Of a stretch of 50,660 bases of DNA, positions 27,237 through 36,755 are shown in pieces (position 1 is the stretch's first letter; every line of letters begins with the position of its first letter). A program made the translations under genes and the position numbers. The stretch is from Stutzerimonas stutzeri (GTDB lineage: Bacteria > Pseudomonadota > Gammaproteobacteria > Pseudomonadales > Pseudomonadaceae), in the NCBI RefSeq assembly GCF_024451105.1, contig NZ_JANGEY010000018.1, positions 1 to 50,660 of the forward strand, given 5' to 3'. Under the pieces are notes generated by a model that was not told the origin of the DNA, made no database searches, and was given only the letters and a program-made list of their open reading frames with translations.

Positions 27237-28357
27237 TGCAGCGCCGCGCCTTCACCCCGCGCCCGCACTGGCGCGCCCAGTGCGAGCAGCTCGGCTTCAC
27301 CTTCCACAGCATCGACGGCACCTACTGGGACGAGTCGGCCGCCTACGAGTTCACCCTGGAGCAGATCGAGACGCTGGAAAGCGCCAGCGAGGACCTGCAC
27401 CAGCGCTGCCTGGAGGCGGTGGACTGGATCGTCCGCCATGAGCACTTCGCGCCCTTCGCCCTGCCGCCGCGCGCCCGCGAGCTGATCGTCGACTCCTGGC
27501 AGCGCCAGGAGCCCAGCCTGTACGGGCGCTTCGACTTCTCCTGGGACGGCACGGGCGCGCCGAAACTGCTCGAGTACAACGCCGACACACCGACCGGCCT
27601 GCTGGAAGCCAGCGTGGTGCAGTGGTTCTGGCTGCAGGACGTGCGGCCGGAGGCCGACCAGTTCAACTCGCTGCACGAGCAGCTGATCGAGCGCTGGCGG
27701 GCACTCGACCCCGGCGGCCCGGTGCACTTCGCCGCCCTCGCCGGCCACGAGGAGGACACCGGCAACACCCTGTACCTGCTCGACACCGCGCACCAGGCGG
27801 GGCTGGCCACCGATTGCCTGCCGATCGAGCGGATCGGCTTCGATGCCGCGCGGCGCTGCTTCGTCGACGAAGGCGGCCGGCCGATCCGCCACTGCTTCAA
27901 GCTCTACCCGTGGGAATGGCTGCTGGAGGACGAGTTCGCCGCCCATGTGGCCGCCAGCGGCATCCGCTTCCTCGAACCGGCGTGGAAGCTGCTGCTGTCG
28001 TGCAAGGCGCTGCTGCCGATCCTCTGGCGGCTATTCCCCGCGCACCCCAACCTGCTGCCGGCCAGCTTCGAGGACGACCTGCCGCTGCCCAAGGTGCGCA
28101 AGCCGCTGTACTCGCGCGAGGGCCAGAACATCCGCATCGTCAGCGCCGAAGGTGTCCTCGCCAGCGACGGCCCGCACGGACAGGCGCCGTGCATCTGGCA
28201 GGCCTGTGCGCCGCTGCCGGACTTCGCCGGCAACTACCCGGTGCTCGGCTGCTGGATGGTCGGCGAGCGGGCCGCGGGCCTGGGCATCCGCGAGGATGCC
28301 GGGCCGATCACCCGCGACAGCAGCCGCTTCGTGCCGCACTTCTTCCGCAACGCCTGA
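27236..28357 (+). CDS. Glutathionylspermidine-synthase-like ATP-grasp ligase (YgiC/YjfC type)
   Basis: A 373-residue protein containing only the C-terminal synthetase part of the glutathionylspermidine synthase fold. Hallmarks are DSWQRQEPSLYGRFDFSWDG (start of the domain), LEYNADTPTGLLEAS (metal/ATP-binding E and N), CFKLYPWEWLLEDEF and LLSCKALLPILWRLFPAHPNLLPA. Family members join an amine to a carboxylate through an acyl phosphate. YgiC/YjfC lack the amidase half and have no demonstrated glutathionylspermidine activity. Middle gene of a three-gene operon. Confidence 0.9.
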   Translation: MQRRAFTPRPHWRAQCEQLGFTFHSIDGTYWDESAAYEFTLEQIETLESASEDLHQRCLEAVDWIVRHEHFAPFALPPRARELIVDSWQRQEPSLYGRFDFSWDGTGAPKLLEYNADTPTGLLEASVVQWFWLQDVRPEADQFNSLHEQLIERWRALDPGGPVHFAALAGHEEDTGNTLYLLDTAHQAGLATDCLPIERIGFDAARRCFVDEGGRPIRHCFKLYPWEWLLEDEFAAHVAASGIRFLEPAWKLLLSCKALLPILWRLFPAHPNLLPASFEDDLPLPKVRKPLYSREGQNIRIVSAEGVLASDGPHGQAPCIWQACAPLPDFAGNYPVLGCWMVGERAAGLGIREDAGPITRDSSRFVPHFFRNA

Positions 28358-28383
28358 ACCATCGACTTCAAGGAGATCCCGTC

Positions 28384-28782
28384 GTGGACCTGCTGCAAAC
28401 CCTGCCCAGCTTCCTCGCCTACTTCGCCACCGCGCTGGCGCTGTTCGGCCTGTTCGCCAGCCTGTACATCCGCCTGACGCCCTACGCCGAGCTGGAGCTG
28501 ATCCGCGCCGGCAACCTGGCCGCCGCCGTCGCCCTGATCGGCGCGCTGCTCGGCTTCGCCCTGCCGCTGGCCAGCAGCATCGCGCACAGCACCGGCCTGC
28601 TCGACATGCTGGTGTGGGGCGCCGTCGCCATGCTGGTGCAGGCGCTGGTCTACCTGGGCGTCGCCCGCCTGCTGCCCGAGCTGAGCCAGGGGATCAGCGG
28701 CAACTGCCTGGCCCACGGCCTGTTCCTCGGCGGCAGCGCGCTGTGCGCCGGCCTGCTCAACGCCGCCTGCATGGTCTACTGA
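28384..28782 (+). CDS. DUF350 (YjfL-like) membrane protein, GTG start
   Basis: A 132-residue, four-helix membrane protein. The GTG at 28384 is taken as start because AAGGAG lies 9 bp upstream and no ATG is in range. Hydrophobic segments run about 10-30, 45-65, 70-95 and 105-130, with RAGNLAAAVALIGALLGFALPLA and the small-residue-rich LFLGGSALCAGLLNAACM. DUF350 genes commonly sit beside ATP-grasp ligases of the YjfC type. Function is unknown. It ends the operon. Confidence 0.88.
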   Translation: MDLLQTLPSFLAYFATALALFGLFASLYIRLTPYAELELIRAGNLAAAVALIGALLGFALPLASSIAHSTGLLDMLVWGAVAMLVQALVYLGVARLLPELSQGISGNCLAHGLFLGGSALCAGLLNAACMVY

Positions 28783-29022
28783 GCCGCGCCGCCGGCTGCC
28801 TCCAGCGGCCGGCGCGTCTGGCCCGAGCCTGCGACACGAACGCTCGCGACAACCCGCCGCAGCCCGCGGTCCACGGCCGGCAAGCCGCGCAAATAGCCAG
28901 ATTCACAGTATTTATTCCAAAAAGAGCTTAAAAACTCCGCATCCACTCTGCTTGTACGCTATAAGCGCCTCCACGATAATAAGCACCCCCTATTTCATCG
29001 ACGGCGTGAGCCCGCTTCTGCC
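28783..29022 (+). promoter_or_regulatory. Promoter region of the rnf operon
   Basis: 240 bp without a gene. The right half turns AT-rich (28900-28980) and contains CTTGTACGCTATAAGCGCC with an extended -10-like GCTATAAG; a nearly identical GCTATAAG lies upstream of the PA3496-family gene. No TTGAT-N4-ATCAA (FNR/Anr) box was found by eye. The RBS of rnfA is weak. Confidence 0.5.
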
Positions 29023-29607
29023 ATGACCGAATTCGCCCTCATCCTGGTCAGCGCCATTCTGGTCAACAACTTCGTGTTGGTGCAGTTCCTTGGCCTCTGT
29101 CCGTTCATGGGGGTTTCGAAGAAGATCGAAACCGCCATCGGCCTGTCGCTGGCCACCACCTTCGTGCTGACCCTGGCCGCCATGTGCAGCTATCTGGTCC
29201 ACCAGTACGTGCTCAAGCCGCTGGACCTGGAGTTCCTGCGCACCATCAGCTTCATCCTGGTGATCGCCGTGGTGGTGCAGTTCACCGAGATGGTGGTGAA
29301 CAAGACCAGCCCGCTGCTCTATCGGGTGCTGGGCATCTTCCTGCCGCTGATCACCACCAACTGCATCGTCCTCGGCGTCGCCCTGCTCAACGCCAACAAG
29401 GCCGAGTTCACCTTCCTCACCGCCACCGCCAACGGCTTCGCCGCGGGCCTGGGCTTCTCTCTGGTACTGGTGCTGTTCGCCGCGCTGCGCGAGCGCATCG
29501 CCATCGCCGACGTGCCGCTGCCGTTTCGCGGCGCCGCCATCGGCATGATCACCGCCGGCCTGATGTCGCTGGCCTTCATGGGCTTCACCGGATTGATCAA
29601 GCTATGA
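29023..29607 (+). CDS. rnfA: Rnf electron-transport complex subunit A
   Basis: A 194-residue integral membrane subunit with six hydrophobic helices, homologous to NqrE. It opens [20 protein letters not shown] and contains the conserved [10 protein letters not shown] and [17 protein letters not shown], each with a Cys implicated in the membrane-embedded iron centre of Rnf/Nqr. First gene of rnfABCDGE. The stop overlaps rnfB by ATGA. Confidence 0.97.
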   Translation: MTEFALILVSAILVNNFVLVQFLGLCPFMGVSKKIETAIGLSLATTFVLTLAAMCSYLVHQYVLKPLDLEFLRTISFILVIAVVVQFTEMVVNKTSPLLYRVLGIFLPLITTNCIVLGVALLNANKAEFTFLTATANGFAAGLGFSLVLVLFAALRERIAIADVPLPFRGAAIGMITAGLMSLAFMGFTGLIKL

Positions 29608-30179
29608 GTCTGGTCCTCATCGCCGTGCTCGCCCTGGCCGCGATCTGCCTGGTCGCCGGCGCCATCCTCGGCTACGCCGCGGTGCGTTTCCGCGTCGAGG
29701 GCGACCCCATCGTCGAGCAGATCAACGCCCTGCTGCCGCAGACCCAGTGCGGCCAGTGCGGCTACCCGGGCTGCAAGCCCTACGCCGAGGCGATCGCCAA
29801 CGGCGACAAGATCAACAAGTGCCCGCCCGGCGGGCAGACCACCGTGCAGGCGCTGGCCGACCTGCTCGACGTCGAGGCCGAGCCGCTGGACGCCGAGGGC
29901 GGCGAGAAGCCGCGCATGGTCGCCTTCATCCGCGAGGCCGAATGCATCGGCTGCACCAAGTGCCTGCAGGCCTGCCCGGTGGACGCCATCGTCGGCGCGG
30001 CGCGGCAGATGCACACGGTGATCAAGGACGAGTGCACCGGCTGCGACCTGTGCGTCGAGCCCTGCCCGGTCGACTGCATCGACATGCTCGAGGTCGGCAG
30101 CAGCGTGCAGACCTGGAAGTGGGAGCTGCCGCTCCCGCCCGGCCAACTGATCGCCACCGACCGGGAGCGGGCCGCATGA
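29604..30179 (+). CDS. rnfB: Rnf electron-transport complex subunit B (ferredoxin-type)
   Basis: A 191-residue protein with an N-terminal membrane anchor, a 4Fe-4S domain ([16 protein letters not shown]... CPPGG, about residues 48-75) and two CxxCxxCxxxCP ferredoxin motifs ([12 protein letters not shown] and [12 protein letters not shown]). It passes electrons between the soluble donor side and the membrane subunits. It overlaps both rnfA and rnfC by ATGA. Confidence 0.97.
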   Translation: MSLVLIAVLALAAICLVAGAILGYAAVRFRVEGDPIVEQINALLPQTQCGQCGYPGCKPYAEAIANGDKINKCPPGGQTTVQALADLLDVEAEPLDAEGGEKPRMVAFIREAECIGCTKCLQACPVDAIVGAARQMHTVIKDECTGCDLCVEPCPVDCIDMLEVGSSVQTWKWELPLPPGQLIATDRERAA

Positions 30180-32668
30180 ACGCAAGCGCGAAGATCTGGG
30201 ACATCCCCGGCGGCATCCATCCGCCGGAGCGCAAGGAACTGTCCAACCGCACGCCGATCCAGCACCCGCCGCTGCCCGGCCGGCTGATCCTGCCGCTGAC
30301 GCAGCACATCGGCGCCCCGGCCGAGCCCTGCGTGGCGGTCGGCGAGCGCGTGCTCAAGGGGCAGAAGATCGCCGAGGCCAGCAGCTTCGTCAGCGTGCCG
30401 GTGCACGCACCGACCTCCGGCACCGTGGCCTTCGTCGGCCCGCAGCCCTACCCGCACGCCTCCGGCATGCTCGCCCCGGCCATCGTCATCGAGGCCGACG
30501 GCCGCGACGAATGGTGCGAGCTGGCGCCCTGCGCCGACTTTCGCGCCCTGGCGCCGGAGGCGCTGCTGGAGAAGATCCGCGAGGCCGGGATCAACGGCCT
30601 GGGCGGCGCCGGCTTCCCCACCGCGGTCAAGCTCACCGCGCGGCCGCAGCAGAAGATCCACACGCTGATCATCAACGGCACCGAGTGTGAGCCGTACATC
30701 ACCGCCGACGATGTGCTGATGCGCGAGAAGGCCGCCGAACTGGTGGTCGGCATCGACATCCTGGTCCAGCTGATCCAGCCGGACGAGGTGCTGATCGGCA
30801 TCGAGGACAACAAGCCCGAGGCCATCGCCGCGGTGCGCGCCGCGCTGGGCGAGCGTAGCTACCAGTTGCGGGTATTCCCCACCAAGTACCCGTCCGGCGG
30901 CGAGAAGCAGCTGATCCAGATCCTCACCGGCCGCGAGGTGCCCGCCGGCGGCCTGCCGGCGGACATCGGCATGCTCTGCCAGAACGTCGGCACCGCGGTC
31001 GCGGTACACGACGCCGTGGTGCTCGGCAAGCCGCTGATCGCGCGGATCACCACCCTGACCGGCGAGGCGCTGGCGCGGCCGATGAACGTCGAGGCGCTGC
31101 TCGGCACCCCGGTCGCCGAGCTGCTGGCCTTCGCCGGCCTCGACGCGCAGAAGCTCGACCGCCTGATCATGGGCGGGCCGATGATGGGGGTCACCCTGCC
31201 CTCGCTCGACGTGCCGCTGATCAAGACCGGCAACTGCCTGCTGGCGCCGACCCGCGCGGAGCTGCCGCCGCCGCCGCCGGCGATGCCGTGCATCCGCTGC
31301 GGCGAGTGTGCGCTGGTCTGCCCGGCCAGCCTGCTGCCGCAGCAGCTGCATTTCTTCGCTCTCGGCAGCGAGCACGCGCAGCTCAAGGCGCACAACCTGT
31401 TCGACTGCATCGAGTGCGGCGCCTGCGCCTACGTCTGCCCGTCGAGCATCCCGCTGGTGCAGTACTACCGTGCCTCCAAGGCGGAGATCCGCGAGCTGGA
31501 GCAGAAGCAGCAGAAGGCCGAGCACTCCAAACAGCGCTTCGAGCTGCGCCAGGAGCGCCTGCGCCGCGAGGAAGAACGCAAGGAAGAGGAGCGCCGCGCC
31601 CGCGCCGAGAAGGCCGCGCGCGCCAAGGCCGCCCAGGCCGAAGCCGCGGCGGCGGCACCGGTCGCCGCCGCCGCGCCGGCGGTCGACGAGGAACTCAAGC
31701 GCCTGAAGATCGAGGCCAGCATGGCCCAGGTGGCGCTGAAGAAGGCCGAGAAGCAGTTGGCCCAGCACGACACCGCCGAGCTGCAGGCCCAGGTCGCCGA
31801 GCTGCGCGCCGCGCTGGAGGCCGCGCAGAAGGCCCTCGCCGACGCCCAGGCCGCCGCACCGGCCGCTGCGCCCGCCCCTGCCGCCAAGCCGGCCGGCGAC
31901 GAGGCGCTGAAGAAGGCCAAGATCGAGGCCGCCATGCTCAAGGCGCAGATCCGCAAGCTGGAGAAGCTCGAGGCCCCGGACGCCGAACAGCAGGCCGAGC
32001 TGGCGAAACTGCGCGAACAGCTCGTCGCCGCCGACAAGGCCCTGGCCGCCGCCGACAGCGCCGCGTCCGCGCCCGCCGCCAAGCCGGCCGGCGACGAAGC
32101 CTTGAAGAAGGCCAAGATCGAGGCCGCCATGCTCAAGGCGCAGATCCGCAAGCTGGAGAAGCTCGAGGCCCCGGACGCCGAACAGCAGGCCGAGCTGGCG
32201 AAACTGCGCGAACAGCTCGTCGCCGCCAACAAGGCTCTCGCTGCCCTGGAACAGCAGGCGGCGGCCGCGCCGGCGCCTGCAGCCGCGGCCGAACCGGCCA
32301 AGGCCGAGATCGACCCGCTGAAGAAGGCCAAGGTCGAACTGGCGATGAAGCGCGCCGAACTGAAGAAGGCCGAGAAGGCCGGCGCCGACGAGGCCGAGCT
32401 GGCCAAGCTGCGCGCGGCCCTGGCGGGCGCCGAGCAGGCCCTGCACGCGGCCGAGGAAGGCTCCGCCAAGCCGGCACCGGAGCTGGTCCGCACGGAGAAA
32501 CGCCCGGTCGACGAGGCCACCCGCGCGCTGAAGACCGAGCTGGCCTTCGCCCGCGCCGACCTGCGCAAGCTGGAACGCGACGAGAACGCCGATCCGGCCG
32601 CCTTGGAGGCTGCCCGCGCGCGCCTGGCCGAGGCCGAGCAGAAGCTGGCGGAGCAGCAGAGCGCCTGA
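30176..32668 (+). CDS. rnfC: Rnf electron-transport complex subunit C with long repeat-rich tail
   Basis: An 830-residue protein. Residues 1-440 are the RnfC core: an N-terminal barrel-sandwich domain, the NADH/FMN-binding 51-kDa-like region ([16 protein letters not shown]), and two 4Fe-4S motifs [12 protein letters not shown] and [12 protein letters not shown]. From about residue 440 to the end is a highly charged Ala/Lys/Glu coiled-coil tail ([20 protein letters not shown] onward) with related units starting [19 protein letters not shown]; two of them are almost identical over 58 residues. Long tails are typical of gammaproteobacterial RnfC. Overlaps rnfB by ATGA; unlike the other joints, 90 bp separate it from rnfD. 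Confidence 0.96.
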   Translation: MNASAKIWDIPGGIHPPERKELSNRTPIQHPPLPGRLILPLTQHIGAPAEPCVAVGERVLKGQKIAEASSFVSVPVHAPTSGTVAFVGPQPYPHASGMLAPAIVIEADGRDEWCELAPCADFRALAPEALLEKIREAGINGLGGAGFPTAVKLTARPQQKIHTLIINGTECEPYITADDVLMREKAAELVVGIDILVQLIQPDEVLIGIEDNKPEAIAAVRAALGERSYQLRVFPTKYPSGGEKQLIQILTGREVPAGGLPADIGMLCQNVGTAVAVHDAVVLGKPLIARITTLTGEALARPMNVEALLGTPVAELLAFAGLDAQKLDRLIMGGPMMGVTLPSLDVPLIKTGNCLLAPTRAELPPPPPAMPCIRCGECALVCPASLLPQQLHFFALGSEHAQLKAHNLFDCIECGACAYVCPSSIPLVQYYRASKAEIRELEQKQQKAEHSKQRFELRQERLRREEERKEEERRARAEKAARAKAAQAEAAAAAPVAAAAPAVDEELKRLKIEASMAQVALKKAEKQLAQHDTAELQAQVAELRAALEAAQKALADAQAAAPAAAPAPAAKPAGDEALKKAKIEAAMLKAQIRKLEKLEAPDAEQQAELAKLREQLVAADKALAAADSAASAPAAKPAGDEALKKAKIEAAMLKAQIRKLEKLEAPDAEQQAELAKLREQLVAANKALAALEQQAAAAPAPAAAAEPAKAEIDPLKKAKVELAMKRAELKKAEKAGADEAELAKLRAALAGAEQALHAAEEGSAKPAPELVRTEKRPVDEATRALKTELAFARADLRKLERDENADPAALEAARARLAEAEQKLAEQQSA
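31883..32251 (+). repeat. Near-identical 195-bp tandem duplication in the rnfC tail
   Basis: Positions 31883 to about 32056 and 32078 to about 32251 match almost base for base (period 195 bp, 65 codons). They encode two copies of [20 protein letters not shown] onward. DNA-level identity points to a recent duplication or gene conversion. Confidence 0.88.
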
Positions 32669-32673
32669 CCGCC

Positions 32674-32697
32674 CCCTCTCCCGCTGACGGGAGAGGG
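32674..32697 (+). other. Perfect hairpin between rnfC and rnfD
   Basis: A 10-bp perfect stem (CCCTCTCCCG, 32674-32683, with 32688-32697) and a CTGA loop, 5 bp after the rnfC stop, with no T-tract. A second G/C dyad (GGGGAG with CCCCC) follows near 32715-32730. It could be an mRNA processing or stability element or a mobile palindrome; it is unlikely to be a strong terminator because rnfDGE continue the operon. Confidence 0.7.
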
Positions 32698-32758
32698 CTA
32701 CAGAACGCCGGAGCGGGGAGCCGATCCCCCTCCACCCAGAACCCCCAACGGAGCATCC

Positions 32759-33814
32759 ATGGCCCTGCCCCGCATCACCTCGCCCCACGCCACGGGCCAC
32801 AACCGCACCCAGAAGGTCATGCAGCTGGTGCTGCTGGCCAGCGTGCCCGGCATCCTGGTGCTGACCTGGCTGTACGGTTTCGGCACCCTGATCAACATCT
32901 GCTGGGCCGGCGCCGTCGCCCTCGGCTGCGAGGCTGCGGTGCTGCGCCTGCGCCAGCGCCCGGTGGGCTTCTTCCTGCGCGACTGCAGCGCCCTGCTCAC
33001 CGCCGTGCTGCTGGCCCTGGCGCTGCCGCCCTACTCGCCCTGGTGGCTGACCCTGGTGGCCACCGGCTTCGCCATCCTGTTCGGCAAGCAGCTGTTCGGC
33101 GGCCTCGGCCAGAACCCGTTCAACCCGGCGATGCTCGGCTACGTGGTGGCGCTGATCTCCTTCCCGGTGGAGATGACCAGCTGGCCGGCGCCGCGCGGCT
33201 TCGAGGCGACCACCCCGACCCTCGGCCTGCTCGAAGGCCTGCAGCGCATCCTCGGCCTGAGCGCCGGCCTGCCGGACGCCTGGACCCAGGCCACCGCGCT
33301 GGACGCGCTCAAGGTCAACAAGAGCCTGACCATCGCCGAGCTGTGGGAGAGCAACCCGGCGTTCGGCAGCCTCGGCGGCTACGGCGCCGAGGCGGTCAAC
33401 CTGGCGTTCCTCGCCGGCGGCCTGTTCCTGCTCTACAAGCGGGTGTTCACCTGGCACGCGCCGGTGGCCATGCTCGCTGCCCTGGCACTGATGAGCCTGC
33501 TGTTCTGGAACGGCTCGGGGTCGGACTCCAACGGCTCGCCGCTGTTCCACCTGCTCACCGGCGCGACCATGCTCGGCGCCTTCTTCATCGTCACCGACCC
33601 GGTATCCGGCGCCACCAGCCTGCTCGGCCGCCTGCTGTTCGGCGCCGGCGTCGGCATCCTCGCCTACGTGATCCGCACCTGGGGCGGCTACCCCGACGGC
33701 GTGGCCTTCGCCGTGCTGCTGATGAACCTGGCCGCGCCGACCATCGACTACTACACCCGTCCGCGCACCTACGGCCACCGCAAGCCGGAACGCGGCTTCA
33801 AGCTGGGAGAATGA
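32759..33814 (+). CDS. rnfD: Rnf electron-transport complex subunit D
   Basis: A 351-residue membrane subunit homologous to NqrB, with about nine helices. It includes [22 protein letters not shown] and the covalent FMN attachment site SGAT in [17 protein letters not shown] (about residues 280-296; FMN on the Thr). It starts after CGGAG. The rnfG start is 4 bases after the stop. Confidence 0.97.
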   Translation: MALPRITSPHATGHNRTQKVMQLVLLASVPGILVLTWLYGFGTLINICWAGAVALGCEAAVLRLRQRPVGFFLRDCSALLTAVLLALALPPYSPWWLTLVATGFAILFGKQLFGGLGQNPFNPAMLGYVVALISFPVEMTSWPAPRGFEATTPTLGLLEGLQRILGLSAGLPDAWTQATALDALKVNKSLTIAELWESNPAFGSLGGYGAEAVNLAFLAGGLFLLYKRVFTWHAPVAMLAALALMSLLFWNGSGSDSNGSPLFHLLTGATMLGAFFIVTDPVSGATSLLGRLLFGAGVGILAYVIRTWGGYPDGVAFAVLLMNLAAPTIDYYTRPRTYGHRKPERGFKLGE

Positions 33815-33818
33815 GGCC

Positions 33819-34481
33819 ATGCTGCCGGAAACGCCGCGTTCGATGCTGAGGAACGCCCTGGTCCTCGGCCTGTTCGCCATCGCCACCGTCGGCCTGGTCG
33901 CCGTCACCCAACTGGGCACCGCCGAGCGCATCGCCAGCGCCGAGCGCGAGGCGCAGGTACGTGCGCTGGCCGAGATCCTGCCGCAAGGCAGCTACGACAA
34001 CCAGCTGCTGGACCACAGCCTGCAGCTCAGCGATCCGCGGCTCGGCAGCCCCAGGCCGCTGCCGGCCTACCGGGCGCTCAAGGGCGAGCAGCCGACCGCG
34101 ATCATCCTCCAGGCCATCGCCCCGGACGGCTACAGCGGCAGCATCCGCCTGCTGGTCGGCATCCGCGCCGACGGCCGTCTGGCCGGCGTGCGCGTGCTCG
34201 CCCACAAGGAAACCCCGGGCCTCGGCGACAAGATCGAGCTGGCCAAGAGCCCGTGGATCCGCGCCTTCGACGGCAAGTCGCTGACGGATCCGGACACGGC
34301 CGGCTGGGCGGTGAAGAAGGACCAGGGCCAGTTCGACCAGTTCGCCGGCGCCACCATCACCCCGCGCGCGGTGGTCAAGGCGGTACACCACGCCCTGCAG
34401 TACTTCGACGCCCACCGCGCCGAGCTGCTCGGCCTGGCGGAAACCGCCGTCCAGGAAACGCCTGAGGAGGCCGCGCAATGA
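33819..34481 (+). CDS. rnfG: Rnf electron-transport complex subunit G
   Basis: A 220-residue periplasmic flavoprotein with one N-terminal helix and an FMN-binding domain (NqrC-like). [30 protein letters not shown] is typical. The flavinylation motif, normally S/T-G-A-T/S, is AGATIT here ([12 protein letters not shown]), with the acceptor Thr kept. The stop overlaps rnfE by ATGA. Confidence 0.96.
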   Translation: MLPETPRSMLRNALVLGLFAIATVGLVAVTQLGTAERIASAEREAQVRALAEILPQGSYDNQLLDHSLQLSDPRLGSPRPLPAYRALKGEQPTAIILQAIAPDGYSGSIRLLVGIRADGRLAGVRVLAHKETPGLGDKIELAKSPWIRAFDGKSLTDPDTAGWAVKKDQGQFDQFAGATITPRAVVKAVHHALQYFDAHRAELLGLAETAVQETPEEAAQ

Positions 34482-35194
34482 GCCAGAGCTACCGCGAGAT
34501 CGCCGTCAACGGCCTGTGGAAGAACAACCCGGCGCTGATCCAGCTGCTCGGCCTGTGCCCGCTGCTCGGCACCAGCAACTCGACGGTCAACGCCCTCGGC
34601 CTGGCGCTGGCCACCATGCTGGTGCTGACCTGCTCCAATGCCGCGGTATCGCTGATCCGCGGAGTGACCCGCACCGCCGTGCGCCTGCCGGCCTTCGTGA
34701 TGATCATCGCCGCACTGACCACCTGCACCGAACTGCTGATGCAGGCCTACACCTACGAGCTGTACCAGATCCTCGGCATCTTCATCCCGCTGATCACCAC
34801 CAACTGCGTGATCCTCGGCCGCGCCGACGGCTTCGCGGCGAAGAACGGCCTGCTCCCGTCGGTGTTCGACGGCCTGATGATGGGTATCGGCTTCGGCGTG
34901 GTGCTGGTGGTGCTCGGCGCACTGCGCGAGCTGCTCGGCACCGGCGTGCTGCTGGCCAACATGCAGCTGCTGTTCGGCCCAGTCGCCGAAGGCTGGCGGA
35001 TCGAGCTGCTGGGCAGCGACTACAAAGGCTTCCTGCTGGCCATCCTGCCACCGGGCGCGTTCATCGTGCTGGGCCTGCTGATCGCCGGCAAGAACGTCGT
35101 CGACCAGCGCCTCGAGGCACGAGCCAAGGCCCGCCAGGGCGCGCCGGCAGCCGCCGCCAGCCGTCGCGTGCGGGTCACCGGGGTGGTCGAATGA
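34478..35194 (+). CDS. rnfE: Rnf electron-transport complex subunit E
   Basis: A 238-residue NqrD-like membrane subunit, six helices, with [20 protein letters not shown] and [20 protein letters not shown], again with paired Cys as in RnfA. It ends the rnf set but overlaps nth by ATGA, so the DNA-repair gene is translationally coupled to the electron-transport operon, as in other Pseudomonas and enterobacteria. Confidence 0.97.
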   Translation: MSQSYREIAVNGLWKNNPALIQLLGLCPLLGTSNSTVNALGLALATMLVLTCSNAAVSLIRGVTRTAVRLPAFVMIIAALTTCTELLMQAYTYELYQILGIFIPLITTNCVILGRADGFAAKNGLLPSVFDGLMMGIGFGVVLVVLGALRELLGTGVLLANMQLLFGPVAEGWRIELLGSDYKGFLLAILPPGAFIVLGLLIAGKNVVDQRLEARAKARQGAPAAAASRRVRVTGVVE

Positions 35195-35829
35195 ATGCCG
35201 CCAAGCGCGCGGAGATCTTCCGCCGCCTGAAGGAGGACAACCCCGAACCGACCACCGAGCTGGAATACCAGAGCGTGTTCGAGCTGCTGGTGGCGGTGAT
35301 CCTCTCCGCCCAGGCCACCGACGTCGGGGTCAACAAGGCCACCGCCAGACTGTTCCCGGTGGCCAATACCCCCGAGGCGATCCACGCCCTCGGCGTCGAG
35401 GGGCTGGAGCAGTACATCAAGACCATCGGCCTGTACCGCAGCAAGGCGAAGAACGTCATCGAGGCCTGCCGGCTGCTGATCGAGAAGCACGACAGCGTGG
35501 TGCCCAGCACCCGCGAGGCGCTGGAGGCGCTGCCCGGGGTCGGCCGCAAGACCGCCAACGTGGTGCTCAACACCGCCTTCCGTCAGCCGGCCATGGCGGT
35601 CGATACGCACATCTTCCGGGTCAGCAACCGCACCGGCATCGCCCCCGGCAAGACCGTGCTGGAGGTGGAGAAGAAGCTGGTCAGGTTCGTGCCCAAGGAG
35701 TATCTGCTCGACGCCCACCACTGGCTGATCCTGCACGGCCGCTACGTGTGCAAGGCGCGCAAGCCGCAGTGCGGCAGTTGCCGGATCGAGGATCTGTGCG
35801 AGTACAAGCACAAGACCTCCGACGATTGA
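35191..35829 (+). CDS. nth: Endonuclease III
   Basis: A bifunctional DNA glycosylase/AP lyase for oxidised pyrimidines. The 212-residue protein has the helix-hairpin-helix [17 protein letters not shown] with the catalytic Lys, the catalytic Asp in [11 protein letters not shown] and a C-terminal 4Fe-4S loop with spacing C-x6-C-x2-C-x5-C. Complete. Coupled to rnfE. Confidence 0.98.
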   Translation: MNAAKRAEIFRRLKEDNPEPTTELEYQSVFELLVAVILSAQATDVGVNKATARLFPVANTPEAIHALGVEGLEQYIKTIGLYRSKAKNVIEACRLLIEKHDSVVPSTREALEALPGVGRKTANVVLNTAFRQPAMAVDTHIFRVSNRTGIAPGKTVLEVEKKLVRFVPKEYLLDAHHWLILHGRYVCKARKPQCGSCRIEDLCEYKHKTSDD

Positions 35830-35938
35830 CCCTGCTAGAAAAAATCAACCGCCACGATAAATAAAATCTTTTTTACCCCCCCGTTTTTTGCCGCTATAAG
35901 GTGCGCCATACGGTCCTCTGATCTCTGGAGTAGCTGTC

Positions 35939-36124
35939 ATGGCCCAAGCCAAACCCGATCTCGAGCTGGACGAAGACTTCGTCATCGACGCCGAAGCCGA
36001 TGCCGACGACGCCAAGGACGCCCCGGCCAGCAAGACCAGCCTGGCCAAGCGCCGCGTGATCGACAACCTGCTGGAAGAGCGCCGCCTGAAGAAGCAACTC
36101 GCCGACTACGACTTCGACCTGTGA
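35939..36124 (+). CDS. PA3496-family small protein (putative envelope integrity)
   Basis: A 61-residue protein with an acidic N-terminal half (LELDEDFVIDAEADADDAKD) and a basic helix (SLAKRRVIDNLLEERRLKKQ) ending YDFDL. It matches the PA3496 family and its conserved position after nth. No membrane segment; cytoplasmic or DNA/ribosome-associated is possible. It has its own AT-rich promoter region (35840-35910, with GCTATAAGG) and a strong terminator. Confidence 0.85.
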   Translation: MAQAKPDLELDEDFVIDAEADADDAKDAPASKTSLAKRRVIDNLLEERRLKKQLADYDFDL

Positions 36125-36145
36125 GGCCGCCGGCCGGCCAGCACG

Positions 36146-36176
36146 AAAGCCCCGCACCTGGTTGCGGGGCTTTTTC
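36146..36176 (+). terminator. Intrinsic terminator after the PA3496-family gene
   Basis: AAAGCCCCGCA (from 36146) pairs with TGCGGGGCTTT around a short loop, followed by T5. A classical strong terminator, 21 bp after the stop; A-tracts on the other side may let it serve the convergent DUF3833 gene too. Confidence 0.92.
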
Positions 36177-36217
36177 GTTTCAGCGCGGCTTCGCCGGGGC
36201 GCGGGGGAAGGCCCCCA

Positions 36218-36745
36218 TCAGGGCGCTTCCTTGCGGAAGAACAGGGTCACCTGGCCCAGCTCGAAGCCGAACTTGGTCATGAACGAGCGGTTGGCCATGG
36301 TGCGTTCGTCGATCAGGTACATCCAGTCGTCGAAATCGACCTGGTAGACCTTGTCGTCCACCGGCAGGCTCAGCACGTAGCGCCAGCGCAGCGCGTTGCC
36401 GGCCACCTCGCCGCGCGCCTCGCCGACCACGTCGTCCGCCGTGCCGCGCCAGCGGCCGGGGCCGTCGGGGTGCAGAGTCCACACCCGGCGCTGTTTGCTG
36501 CCGTCGCTGTAGGTGAAGTGCTCGTCGAGGATCAGCGCATCGCCCTCCAGGCGGCCGTCGATGGCCACGTGAAAGCGTTTGATCACCTCCCCCGAGCGCT
36601 TCTGGAACATGCCCCAGGCGTCCACGCGACCCTTGAAGTACTCGCGCAGGTCGAGCCGCGGCTGCTGATCTCGGTAGTGCTCCACCTCGATCTGCCCGCA
36701 GCTGGCCAGCAGCAGGCACAGCGGCAGCAGCAGTTTCTTCAGCAT
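36218..36745 (-). CDS. DUF3833-family lipoprotein
   Basis: A 175-residue protein starting MLKKLLLPLCLLLASC with lipobox LASC (C16). The core (LDLREYFKGRVDAWGMFQKRSGEVIKRF; GRWRGTADDVVGEARGEVAGNALRW; MYLIDERTMANRSFMTKFGFELGQVTLFF) is typical of DUF3833, a lipocalin-like beta fold. Function unknown. It follows the chalcone-isomerase-like gene by 10 bp, in one operon. Confidence 0.9.
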   Translation of the reverse strand: MLKKLLLPLCLLLASCGQIEVEHYRDQQPRLDLREYFKGRVDAWGMFQKRSGEVIKRFHVAIDGRLEGDALILDEHFTYSDGSKQRRVWTLHPDGPGRWRGTADDVVGEARGEVAGNALRWRYVLSLPVDDKVYQVDFDDWMYLIDERTMANRSFMTKFGFELGQVTLFFRKEAP

Positions 36746-36755
36746 GACGATCTCC

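Noticed and set aside
28783-29022. FNR/Anr box before rnfA
   Set aside because: No TTGAT-N4-ATCAA-like dyad could be found by eye.
29780-33931. 1383-codon minus-strand ORF opposite rnfB-rnfG
   Set aside because: Shadow of rnf genes; low-complexity composition and no start context.
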